Assembly (NCBI GenBank): GCA_005777825.1
Contig: SXLB01000062.1
Coordinates: forward strand, 1-36,512
Length of the DNA: 36,512 nucleotides
DNA from: Methylotenera sp.
GTDB lineage: Bacteria > Pseudomonadota > Gammaproteobacteria > Burkholderiales > Methylophilaceae
Direction of reading: 5' to 3'
The position numbers and the translations under genes are program-made. Below, piece by piece: positions 23,538 through 32,900 of the stretch (positions within the stretch are counted from its first letter, which is position 1; every line of letters begins with the position of its first letter). The notes under the pieces were generated by a model, which was given only the letters and a program-made list of their open reading frames with translations, ran no database searches and was not told the origin of the DNA.

Positions 23538-23676
23538 GTAAGGCAAGAATTGCAGTGTAAAAGCCTTTATAATGGCCTGAAGCACCATCTGGGCTTAAGC
23601 CATTTTGAACGGTTTTTATTACTAAAATAGCAATAAATTTGTATCATTTTAAAAAATTATTAAACGGAGAAACACC

Positions 23677-24309
23677 ATGGCATTAACCCAAATGGCTTTA
23701 GATTCATTAGACTTTGACGGCACCGTTGCTTTAGCTGCATTAGTAGCACCGCACGTTGACATTCTTGAAATCGGTACACCATGCATTAAGCACAACGGTA
23801 TCAAATTGCTAGAAACATTACGTGCTAAATTCCCAAAAAACCAAATCTTAGTTGATTTGAAAACAATGGATGCTGGTTTCTACGAAGCTGAGCCATTCTA
23901 CAAAGCTGGTGCAGATATCTGTACAGTTTTAGGTTGTGCTGATATCGGTACCATCAAAGGTGTAATCGATGTAGCTAACAAATACGGCAAAAAAGCACAA
24001 GTTGACTTGATCAACGTGGCTGATAAAGCTGCTAAAACTAAAGAAGTAGCTAAATTAGGTGCGCACATCATTGGCGTTCACACTGGTTTGGATCAACAAG
24101 CTGCTGGTCAAACTCCATTTACTGACTTAGGTTTAGTAGCTGGTTTGAAATTAGGCGTTGAAATCTCAGTTGCTGGTGGTGTTAAAGCTGCAACAACTGC
24201 ACAAGTACGTGATGCTGGCGCAACGATCATTGTAGCAGGTGCTGCAATCTACGGCGCTACTGATCCAGCTGCTTCTGCTGCTGAAATCACAGCTATTGCT
24301 CACGCTTAA
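23677..24309 (+). CDS. hxlA: 3-hexulose-6-phosphate synthase
   Basis: 210 aa; MALTQMALDSLDFDGTVALAALVAPHVDILEIGTPCIKHNGIKLLETLRAKFPKNQILVDLKTMDAGFYEAEPFYKAGADICTVLG: HPS of the OMP decarboxylase superfamily. Confidence 0.97.
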   Translation: MALTQMALDSLDFDGTVALAALVAPHVDILEIGTPCIKHNGIKLLETLRAKFPKNQILVDLKTMDAGFYEAEPFYKAGADICTVLGCADIGTIKGVIDVANKYGKKAQVDLINVADKAAKTKEVAKLGAHIIGVHTGLDQQAAGQTPFTDLGLVAGLKLGVEISVAGGVKAATTAQVRDAGATIIVAGAAIYGATDPAASAAEITAIAHA

Positions 24310-24355
24310 TTTAAGCGATTTCAATAAGCAATTATTGAAATGAGTAATTAGAAAT

Positions 24356-24386
24356 CCCGACTCTTTATCGAGTCGGGTTTTTTTTT
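24356..24386 (+). terminator. Rho-independent terminator/attenuator after hps
   Basis: CCCGACTC TTTATC GAGTCGGG followed by a 9-T run, between hps and phi. Confidence 0.9.
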
Positions 24387-24432
24387 AATGGTCTGTTAAA
24401 TGCACTGTTATTAAATATATAAGGAAAAAATT

Positions 24433-24972
24433 ATGAGCAGCAGTCAAAAATTAATTTTAGACAAACTAAGCAGCATATTGTCTGAAACAGATAACTCAAA
24501 ATCAGCTGAACTTTTAAAATTGGTTCAAGGTGCGGGTCGCACATTCATAGGTGGTGCCGGTCGTTCACTATTAGTATCGCGTTTTTTTGCAATGCGCTTG
24601 GTGCACGCTGGCTATAACGTTAGCATGATAGGCGAAGTGGTGACCCCAGCCATTAAAGCCGGTGATTTGTTGTTATTGGTTTCGGGTTCTGGCGGTACAG
24701 AAACCTTGTTGCCATTTGTTAAAAAAGCCAAATCAGTGGGCGCGAAATTAGTGGTGATTTCCATGAAAAAATCTTCACCTATGGCCGATGCAGCTGATCT
24801 AACCATCCAAATTGGTAACGACAACAGCTTCCCATTAACCCAAGGTATGCCTATGGGTTCGCAGTTCGAACTTTCAACCTTGTTATTCTTGGAAGCGGCC
24901 ATTGCCGATTTGATTTTTGCTAAAGGTTTGACCGAAGAGGGCATGCGCGCCATACATGCTAATTTGGAATAA
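24433..24972 (+). CDS. hxlB: 6-phospho-3-hexuloisomerase
   Basis: 179 aa SIS-domain protein; AGRTFIGGAGRSLLVSRFFAMRLVHAGYNVSMIGEVVTPAIKAGDLLLLVSGSGGTETL; directly downstream of hps. Confidence 0.96.
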   Translation: MSSSQKLILDKLSSILSETDNSKSAELLKLVQGAGRTFIGGAGRSLLVSRFFAMRLVHAGYNVSMIGEVVTPAIKAGDLLLLVSGSGGTETLLPFVKKAKSVGAKLVVISMKKSSPMADAADLTIQIGNDNSFPLTQGMPMGSQFELSTLLFLEAAIADLIFAKGLTEEGMRAIHANLE

Positions 24973-24996
24973 GCTAATAAGCACTTAGTCGTATGA

Positions 24997-25027
24997 ATAA
25001 AAAAGCTCGCTTAGGCGAGCTTTTTTA
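24997..25027. terminator. Bidirectional terminator between phi and the HisA-like gene
   Basis: AATAAAAAAGCTCGC TTAG GCGAGCTTTTTT at convergent gene ends. Confidence 0.88.
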
Positions 25028-25735
25028 CATGCCTAGCCTTGATAATGACGCTCCGCTGATTTGTTGATTGTGCAATGCGGTGGCCACCATTGCGCCGTGC
25101 ACTCCCAATGCTTTTAAGCTAAGCAAATCTTGTTCATCCCTTACGCCGCCAGCCGCATACAAACGACTGCCTTTATTGGACTGCATGATTTCTACCAGCC
25201 TGGCCTTATTAAAGCCTTGATTGGCACCCACCTCCGACAGCGACATGATGATGACTTCATTTGGCCAATTATGCGTTTCCTCTAATAATGCTAGCGGTCC
25301 ATGAAAGCCATCACTAAAAAAATCCAGTGACAAGACAAACTGATGCTGCTGGCTAAGCGCCAGGTAATCCTGCATGTCATGGAAGTTTTCGCTGGCTAGA
25401 ATAATGCGTACATTAAGTGTTTGCCATTCAAGCAGTTCAGCTGAGTGCTGAAAGCCGGCGTCCAGCCATACTTCCAGTTCGGGGTAAGCGAGTCTTATCT
25501 GCGCAATGCTGGCGTAATTTGACCGGGTCTTATTCGGTAGTTTTTGAATGGCATTTAAATCGGCGATATATAATTGCTTAAATGCGTAGATGGCCATTAG
25601 CGCAGCGACGACAGTCAATGGGTCGCTAGACGAACAAAGTGGCGACTGCATGCCTTGGTAAGTTTGTCTAAGGCCTTTTTTAGCATGCACCACTTCGCCA
25701 TTCAATAAATCAATTACCGGGATTACTTGCATCAT
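25025..25735 (-). CDS. HisA/HisF-related TIM-barrel protein associated with C1 cofactor genes
   Basis: 236 aa; IPVIDLLNGEVVHAKKG, LYIADLNAIQ, VLSLDFFSDG, YAAGGVRDEQDLLSLKALGVHGAMVATALH: HisA-like scaffold with altered loops, no other his genes nearby. Confidence 0.85.
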   Translation of the reverse strand: MMQVIPVIDLLNGEVVHAKKGLRQTYQGMQSPLCSSSDPLTVVAALMAIYAFKQLYIADLNAIQKLPNKTRSNYASIAQIRLAYPELEVWLDAGFQHSAELLEWQTLNVRIILASENFHDMQDYLALSQQHQFVLSLDFFSDGFHGPLALLEETHNWPNEVIIMSLSEVGANQGFNKARLVEIMQSNKGSRLYAAGGVRDEQDLLSLKALGVHGAMVATALHNQQISGASLSRLGM

Positions 25736-25799
25736 CGAACAGCGTCAAAAAATATTAGTATGCGAGTTTATCACTGCTGGTGGCTTTAGTGATGCCCCA

Positions 25800-26786
25800 T
25801 TGCCTTGCTCCTTGGCTAAAGAAGGGGCAATGATGCGTGATGCGTTGATAACTGACCTAACTGAACTTAATGCTTACCAACTGATTAGTTTGCACGATGT
25901 TAGGCTAGGTCCCTCACGCTTGGTGTCAAGTAGCACGGCAGTGGCCGCTGGCGAATTCATTAAGGAATTTGAAGCATTACTTCTGCAGGTGGATTTTGTT
26001 TGGCTGATTGCACCAGAGTCAGACGGCCATTTGCTTAGGCTAACTGAACTGTGTTTGGAAGCGGAAAACAAAGCGAATGGGCCCATATTGATAGGCTGTG
26101 GCTACGACGCCAGCTTAATTGGCACCAGTAAAACCTTAAGTTTTGAAGCCATGCAGGCTGCCGGCATCCACACGCTGCCAGTGCATGCCGGAGAAGACGT
26201 CGTTCGCGATGACTATTTTGCCCAATTGGCGCAATCCGATGAAGCCTGGTTAGTTAAACCCGAAGATGGCGCCGGATGTGATGGCATACAGTATTTTGCT
26301 AGCATCATGGCCATGCGCGAATGGATGAAACAAGAGGATCGCAGTCAGCATTTTCTTGCGCAAGCCTACCAGGCGGGGATTTCTGCTAGTTTTTGCATGC
26401 TTTGTCGGGATGGTCAGGCCTGGTTGCTTAGTGTCAATCGGCAACACGTGAGCATGGTGGATGATGGATTTGTCCTGCAGGGTATTAGCGTTAATGGCCT
26501 CAGTCAATATTGGTCTCGTTTTGAGACGCTGGCTCGCAAAATGGCTAAAATATTACCGGATGCCTTGGCTTATATAGGGGTAGATGTCATTATTGATACG
26601 CAGAACGACGACCTTTATGTCATAGACATTAATCCGCGTTTAACCAGCAGTTACGTTGGCTTGCGTGAGGCCATGGCTTGCAACCCAGCCGAACTTATTT
26701 TGTCTTGCGTGTTGTCTGCGCACTTTAAATTGCCCTTAATAGAAAAAAACCGAGTGGACATTAGCTTGCATGAAAACGACGCTTGA
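25800..26786 (+). CDS. ATP-grasp ligase, MfnD-like (amine/glutamate ligase type), methylofuran-associated
   Basis: ATP-grasp features WLVKPEDGAGCDGIQYF, AYIGVDVIIDTQNDDLYVIDINPRLTSSYVGLREAM. A GTG/ATG start may lie slightly downstream (ATG 25830/25833). Confidence 0.8.
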   Translation: MPCSLAKEGAMMRDALITDLTELNAYQLISLHDVRLGPSRLVSSSTAVAAGEFIKEFEALLLQVDFVWLIAPESDGHLLRLTELCLEAENKANGPILIGCGYDASLIGTSKTLSFEAMQAAGIHTLPVHAGEDVVRDDYFAQLAQSDEAWLVKPEDGAGCDGIQYFASIMAMREWMKQEDRSQHFLAQAYQAGISASFCMLCRDGQAWLLSVNRQHVSMVDDGFVLQGISVNGLSQYWSRFETLARKMAKILPDALAYIGVDVIIDTQNDDLYVIDINPRLTSSYVGLREAMACNPAELILSCVLSAHFKLPLIEKNRVDISLHENDA

Positions 26787-27858
26787 CCGTACTTCGCTTG
26801 AGCACGCCATACTGCCTGTTATAGGATGGGATGTGGGTGGCGCACACCTTAAAGCAGTGCGCATCGATGCCGTGGGTAAGCTTGCCGTCATGCAGGTGTA
26901 TTGCCCATTGTGGCGTGGTTTAGATGCCTTGAGTGCAGCCATCGATCAGGTCTTGACGGAATTTTCTGTGTCTGCGATGGGGCATGCGCATTGCGTTACC
27001 ATGACCGGGGAATTGGCGGATATTTTCCCCAATCGCACTGCCGGCGTCCGGCAAATTGCCGGCTTATTAAGTGAGAAATTAGCCGAGCCCATGCTGTTTT
27101 ATGCGGGCTACCAACATTGGCTAAGTCTGCCTGAAGTGGCAAGCCAAACGCATCGTATCGCCTCTATGAATTGGATGGCCAGCATAGAATACTTAGCCAG
27201 CCATGTTAGCCATGCCTTATTTATCGATATAGGCAGCACCACTACCGATTTGGCTTTAATTTGCAATGGCGAGCCAAAAATCATGGGCTTTAGCGACGCC
27301 ACGCGCATGCAAACAAACGAATTAATTTACACTGGGGTGGTACGCACACCCTTAATGGCCTTGGCGCAAAAAATCGAGTTTCAGGATCAATCGATTAATC
27401 TAGCTGCCGAGCATTTTGCGACCACGGCAGATGTATACAGCCTAACGGGTGATTTGTTGCAGAGCGAATACAGCGTGGAAACGGCTGATGGGTTAGACAA
27501 GAGCTTAGCGGCCTGTGCGCGACGTCTAGCGCGCATGATAGGGCGCGACGCCGACGATGCACCCTTGGCGGATTGGCAAGCCTTAGCCCAGGCCTTTAAG
27601 CGGCTACAGTTGCAACAGCTGCAGTTAGCCGTAGAACAGCATCTCGCTGCATTCACTGAAAAATCGCAATGCGTATTGATTGGGGCAGGGGTGGGCGACT
27701 TTTTATTAGCCGGTTTGGCTCAGCAATTAAATATGCCTTACTCATCAGTGAGCGATTTTATGCCGCTAGCACAGCAAACTGGCGGATCCGCGCAGCGCAT
27801 GGCTGCCGTGTGCTTTCCTGCTTACGCTGTGGCCAGTTTGGGGAGGGGGCATGCTTAA
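26770..27858 (+). CDS. MfnF-like / H4MPT-linked C1-transfer pathway protein (hydantoinase/actin-like ATPase fold)
   Basis: 362 aa; VIGWDVGGAHLKAVRIDAVGK, VTMTGELADIFPNRTAGVRQIA, ALFIDIGSTTTDLALICNGEP, VLIGAGVGDFLLAGLAQQL. Overlaps both neighbours. Confidence 0.85.
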   Translation: MKTTLDRTSLEHAILPVIGWDVGGAHLKAVRIDAVGKLAVMQVYCPLWRGLDALSAAIDQVLTEFSVSAMGHAHCVTMTGELADIFPNRTAGVRQIAGLLSEKLAEPMLFYAGYQHWLSLPEVASQTHRIASMNWMASIEYLASHVSHALFIDIGSTTTDLALICNGEPKIMGFSDATRMQTNELIYTGVVRTPLMALAQKIEFQDQSINLAAEHFATTADVYSLTGDLLQSEYSVETADGLDKSLAACARRLARMIGRDADDAPLADWQALAQAFKRLQLQQLQLAVEQHLAAFTEKSQCVLIGAGVGDFLLAGLAQQLNMPYSSVSDFMPLAQQTGGSAQRMAAVCFPAYAVASLGRGHA

Positions 27859-29287
27859 GCACGCTATTCCATATTGCGTTGATAGCAGCCGTTTGTTTGA
27901 ACGCATTGCCCACTTGCCTTGGCCTATGTTTTTAGACAGCGGCCAACCCAAAAGTGAATACGGTCGGTTTGACATATTGGTAGCGCAGCCCTTTCTTACC
28001 GTCACCAGCGATGAAGTGCTAGACAGTGGCCGACCAGTCATAAAAACCGAGGTCAGCCAGCAGGGTGAAGTGACGGTAACTGAAGAGGACGCCTTTAGCG
28101 TATTAAAGCGACTGATGGCTGCCTATCCAGTCAATGAAAGCAGTGCATGGCCTTTTGCTGGCGGTGCGCTAGGTTACTTTTCCTATGATTTGGCTAGGCA
28201 ATTGGAAACCTTGCCAAAGCTGTCGGCTGGTGAAAAGGCTAGCCCGCATATGCAAGTTGGTTTATACGATTGGGCCGTGCTGGTGGATCATCAGGAAAAG
28301 ACCGCCGCATTGGTTTCATACGGTTTGTGCGCAAGCACTCATGACAACTGGCCAGATTTATGCCGCTTGTTTGATGCGCATTCATCCGAGCAGCACCAAG
28401 CGGTTGAGCCGACTTTTCAACTAAAAGCCATGCCGAGTAGCAACATGATGTTTAGCCAATACAGCCTGGCTTTTAACAAAATTAAAGCCTACATCAAAGG
28501 CGGTGACTGCTATCAGGTGAACCTTGCGTTAAGGTTCGCTGCGCCGGCCGCGGGCAACAGTTGGTTGGTCTATAAAAAGTTTCGCGAGCTAAGCCCTGCA
28601 CCATTCATGGCTTACATGCAATTTCCAAGCTGGCAAATATTGTCCGGTTCGCCTGAGCGTTTCTTGCAGGTGCGAAATCGGCATGTTGAAACGCGTCCGA
28701 TAAAAGGCACCAGGCCGCGTGCCCTAAATGCTATTGAGGATGCGGCCTTGGCCGCGGATTTGCAAGGCAGCACTAAGGATCAGGCAGAAAATCTAATGAT
28801 AGTGGATTTGTTGCGTAACGACCTGGGCAAGAGCTGTGAAATCGGTTCGGTTCAAGCCGATCAACTATTTCGCTTACAAAGTTTTGCCAACGTACACCAT
28901 TTGGTCAGCATAGTGCGCGGCCGTTTGGCAACAGGCAAGACCGCGATTGACCTATTGCGAGCCTGTTTTCCAGGTGGCTCGATTACCGGTGCACCTAAAT
29001 TGCGAGCCATGCAAATCATAGAGGAATTGGAACCAGATAGACGTGGAGTGTATTGTGGTGCCTTAGCCTACATAGGCTTTGATGGCAATATGGACAGCAA
29101 TATTGCCATACGCACCGCTGTTTACCGTGAAGGCGATCATGGCGACGGTGAAATGAGTTTTTATGCGGGCGGCGGCATAGTCAGTGATTCCTTGCTGGAG
29201 CAGGAATACGCTGAAATTCAAGATAAGGCATCGAGTTTATTAAAAACCATGCAGCATTTCTTTAGCGACCAGCAAGCGACACCCTAA
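27851..29287 (+). CDS. pabB: Aminodeoxychorismate synthase component I
   Basis: 478 aa; YIKGGDCYQVNLALRF, SGSPERFLQVRNRHVETRPIKGTRPR, QAENLMIVDLLRNDLGKSCEIGSV, FPGGSITGAPKLRAMQIIEELEPDRRGVYCGALAYIG. Confidence 0.95.
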   Translation: MLKHAIPYCVDSSRLFERIAHLPWPMFLDSGQPKSEYGRFDILVAQPFLTVTSDEVLDSGRPVIKTEVSQQGEVTVTEEDAFSVLKRLMAAYPVNESSAWPFAGGALGYFSYDLARQLETLPKLSAGEKASPHMQVGLYDWAVLVDHQEKTAALVSYGLCASTHDNWPDLCRLFDAHSSEQHQAVEPTFQLKAMPSSNMMFSQYSLAFNKIKAYIKGGDCYQVNLALRFAAPAAGNSWLVYKKFRELSPAPFMAYMQFPSWQILSGSPERFLQVRNRHVETRPIKGTRPRALNAIEDAALAADLQGSTKDQAENLMIVDLLRNDLGKSCEIGSVQADQLFRLQSFANVHHLVSIVRGRLATGKTAIDLLRACFPGGSITGAPKLRAMQIIEELEPDRRGVYCGALAYIGFDGNMDSNIAIRTAVYREGDHGDGEMSFYAGGGIVSDSLLEQEYAEIQDKASSLLKTMQHFFSDQQATP

Positions 29288-29307
29288 TTTAAGCTAGGCA
29301 TACAGTC

Positions 29308-29946
29308 ATGCAGAACAATCAATTGTGGGTCATTAAACTGGGTGGCAGCTTGTTAGGGTCGGCGACTTTGCCACATTGGCTATCGCTGCTGGCTAAGCAC
29401 GGTAATGGCAAAGTGGTAATTGTGCCTGGCGGCAGCGTCTTTGCCGATGCGGTTAGGCAAGCGCAAGGGCTGTCAGGAGTGAGCGATGCTTTGGCTCATG
29501 AATTGGCTTTGCTGGCCATGGATCAATTCGGTTTGTTGTTGGCGGGCATGCAGCCTGGTTTAGTCACGGCGAGCAGCGAATTGGAAATAGCCGAACGTGG
29601 TTGGCAGCATAAGGCCGTGGTATGGTTGCCTAGCCAGATGGTGTTGGCTGATGCCACGATTGAAAAAAGCTGGCGGGTGACATCGGACAGTTTGAGTGCG
29701 TGGTTAGCCAACAAATTGGCGGCAGATCAGTTGCTGCTAATTAAATCGGTGGACTTAAGCCCTTACCAACAAACTCAGGCTGTACTTGCACGAGCTTTGC
29801 TTGATGACGGCGTGGTCGATGCCTGTTTCTTGGATGGCATTGCCGGTCAGCGCTATCAAACACGCCTACTTAACAGAAGCGATTACGCCTTATTTGAGCA
29901 GGGTTTGTGCACTCAATGCTTGCAGGAAAAGGCCAGACTGCTTTAA
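29308..29946 (+). CDS. Amino-acid-kinase-family protein, MfnE-like, methylofuran-associated
   Basis: 212 aa; VIKLGGSLLGSATLPHWLSLL, VVIVPGGSVFADAVRQAQ, LLLIKSVDLSPY; at the end of the cofactor operon. Confidence 0.8.
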   Translation: MQNNQLWVIKLGGSLLGSATLPHWLSLLAKHGNGKVVIVPGGSVFADAVRQAQGLSGVSDALAHELALLAMDQFGLLLAGMQPGLVTASSELEIAERGWQHKAVVWLPSQMVLADATIEKSWRVTSDSLSAWLANKLAADQLLLIKSVDLSPYQQTQAVLARALLDDGVVDACFLDGIAGQRYQTRLLNRSDYALFEQGLCTQCLQEKARLL

Positions 29947-29953
29947 CAAACCA

Positions 29954-32900
29954 TTAGCTAATGGGTTCTTTTTCAAAGCGACCAAAGTGCAACATGATGG
30001 TAGGCAGTATGAGTAGGTTGAGTAGGGTGGAAGTGATTAGTCCGCCGACGATGATGGTGGCCATCGGCCCTTCAATTTCCCTGCCCGGTTGATCGCTGCC
30101 TAAGGCTAGCGGTAACAAACCTAGTGCCGTGACCAAAGCGGTCATTAAGATAGAGGGCAGGCGTTCCGAGGCGCCACGTATGCAGGTCTCTATACCCCAA
30201 ACGCATTTTTCTTCATCAATTAAGTGTTGGTAGTGCGAGACCATCATGATGGAGTTGCGCAGGGTGATGCCAAACAGGGTGACGAAGCCCACCAGCGAAC
30301 CCAATGATATCCAGCCGCCAGTAAACATGGCGGCCACCACGCCTCCTATTAGGGCAAATGGCAGGTTGGCAAAAGTGAGCAATAAATTACGTAAACGCCC
30401 AAAGGCAATGTAGAGCATTAAGAAAATGCCCACGCCAGCGAGCATGGAATGCACGATTAAATCTTCGCGTGATTGCGCATTGGCTTCGGCTTCACCCGTG
30501 TAGGTGACAAAGTTGCCGTTGGATAAGCTTATATCAGCATTCATGCGTTGCTTCATTTCTTTAGCAAAGCTGTTAAGGTCTCTGTCTTTAATGTTGCAAG
30601 TAATGGTTTGTATGCGTTTGGCCCCAGCATGCAAGATTTTTGAACGGCCATTTTCTTGGCTGATGTCGGCCACGTCACGTAAATAAACGATTTTGCCATC
30701 TGGATTTTTAAGGGGTAGCGCCCCAATTTCACGCAAATCGTCACGTACCACTTGATTAAAAAGCACGTTGACACTGATGATTTGATTATTTTGATAAATC
30801 TGGGCAGCTTGCACGCCTTCGTAGGCTGCTTGTATGTTTTCCAGCACATCCAATGATGGCAGTCCGTATGCGGCCAAGCGCTCCGGCCTTAATCGAATGG
30901 CTAATTCTGGCGTGCCTGGCGGCGATTGAATTTGAACCTCACTAGCACCTTTTATGTTGCTGAGTAGGGAGGCTATTCGCCTCGCGTCGTGGTCCAAGGT
31001 ATCTAGATCTTGGCCATGCACATTGATGACCATGGCGGCAGTGTAGCCCGATATGGTTTCTTCTATGCGTTCGGTCAAAAAGGTATTGATGGCAAAATTA
31101 ACCCCGATGAAGCCGGTTTCAGCTATGCCATCACCATCGTCATCAACGACTTCGCCAGCCAATTCCTCACGAATTCTATTCAGAATTTGATCTTGTTCGG
31201 GGCCACTGCTGGGCTTCAATTCCACTTCAAACTCACTGTAGTGGGTACCAAAGGTGTCCGCCGCATTGGGTGCTCGGCCTACCCATTGTGTAACCGATTT
31301 AACGCCTTTAATGCCGCTGACTACCTTGGCCACTTTTTTACCTATGCGTAAGGATTCCTGTGCCGAGGTGCCAGGGACGGCCGTCATGTGCATGATGTAG
31401 TGGCCTTCATGCAAGCTCGGTATAAATTGGCTTTTGAATAAAGGGAGAACGCCTATGCCTAGGGCAATAATCAAGGCAACCATGCTGATCACCGTGATGT
31501 AATGCTGCTCTATGCTGGTTAGCGCCGCGACATAATATTTTTTCATCCAGACCATTAAAGGCGGATCTTGGCTGTCTAGCTGCCCTTTTGAGAACAGCAG
31601 GTAACATAAGGCAGGTGTTAAGGTTAAAGCCACCACCAATGAGGCAATAATGGCACTAATGTATGCATAGCCGAGTGGGGCAAATAGTTTGCCAGCAACA
31701 CCTGATAGTGTGAGTAAGGGTAGAAACACCATGACCACGATGATAGTGGCATACACCACCGAGCTACGGACTTCCATTGAAGCCTGATACACCACTTGGT
31801 AAGCCGGTAATGGTTGGGCCAGCAAGCGATTTTCACGTAAACGCCGAAAAATGTTTTCCGTGTCTATGATGGCATCGTCCACTACTTCTCCTAAGGCTAT
31901 AGCTAGACCACCTAGCACCATGATGTTTAGGCCCATGCCAAAGTAGGAGAGCACGATGGTTGCGGTCAGCAGGGATAGGGGGATGGCAGTAGCGGAAATG
32001 AATGCCGTTCGTACGTTAAATAAAAATAAGAACAAGACCGCAATGACTAGAACTGAGCCAACGAGTATGTCTGTTTTAACCCCATCGATGGCCGTTTCGA
32101 TAAAATTGGCTGGGCGAAATAAGCTGGGGTAAAAGTCGATTTGTTGTGCCTTGAATTCTGGCGCCAACTCTAACATGGCTTTCTCAACGGCCTCGGTTAC
32201 GGCTTTGGTGTTGGCACCTAGCTGGCTTTGTACCGAGAAGTAAACGCCTTCTTTGCCGTTGATGGCGGCGGCGCTGATCGCTGGTGCGGCACCTTCAACG
32301 ACTTGAGCGATGTCCATCAGCCGAACGGTTCGGCCATCCCTATGAAGAATAGGCATTTGCGCTAATTGTTTAGCATTTTTAGCTTGGCCCTCGGTGTTAA
32401 TGAGGATGCGTTGGTTATTGTTTTCTATGTAGCCCGCACCTCTAACGCCGCTTACCCTTGCAGTCGCCGCTAATACCTCTTGTATGGAAAGGTGGTAGCG
32501 TAAGAGCTTATTTGGATCGACTAAAATTTGCCATTGCCTAACGTCACCACCGAGCACGTTGATATCGGCTACGCCTGGCACTGCCATGATGTGCGGTTTG
32601 ATGGTCCAGTCCACCATAGTGCGCAACTCCATCAGGCTACGTTTATTGGAGCTAATGCCCATACCCAACACCGTGCTGGCGCTGGATGCCAGAGGGGTGA
32701 TGTTGGGAATGATGTTTTTTGGTAATTGGTTGTTTAGGGTAGCCAGCCGCTCGGCCACAGCCTGACGGTTTTTATAGATGTCGGTTTTTTCATTAAAAAT
32801 AATGGTAACGATGGACAGGCCTGGTATGGACTGTGAACGCATGGATTCGACTCCAACCGTGCCGGATAGGGTGCTTTCTATGGGTTGCGTGACCAGTTGT

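Noticed and set aside
25025-25735. Simple annotation as HisA of histidine biosynthesis
   Set aside because: No his neighbours, divergent first phosphate loop, and C1-cofactor context; called HisA-related only.
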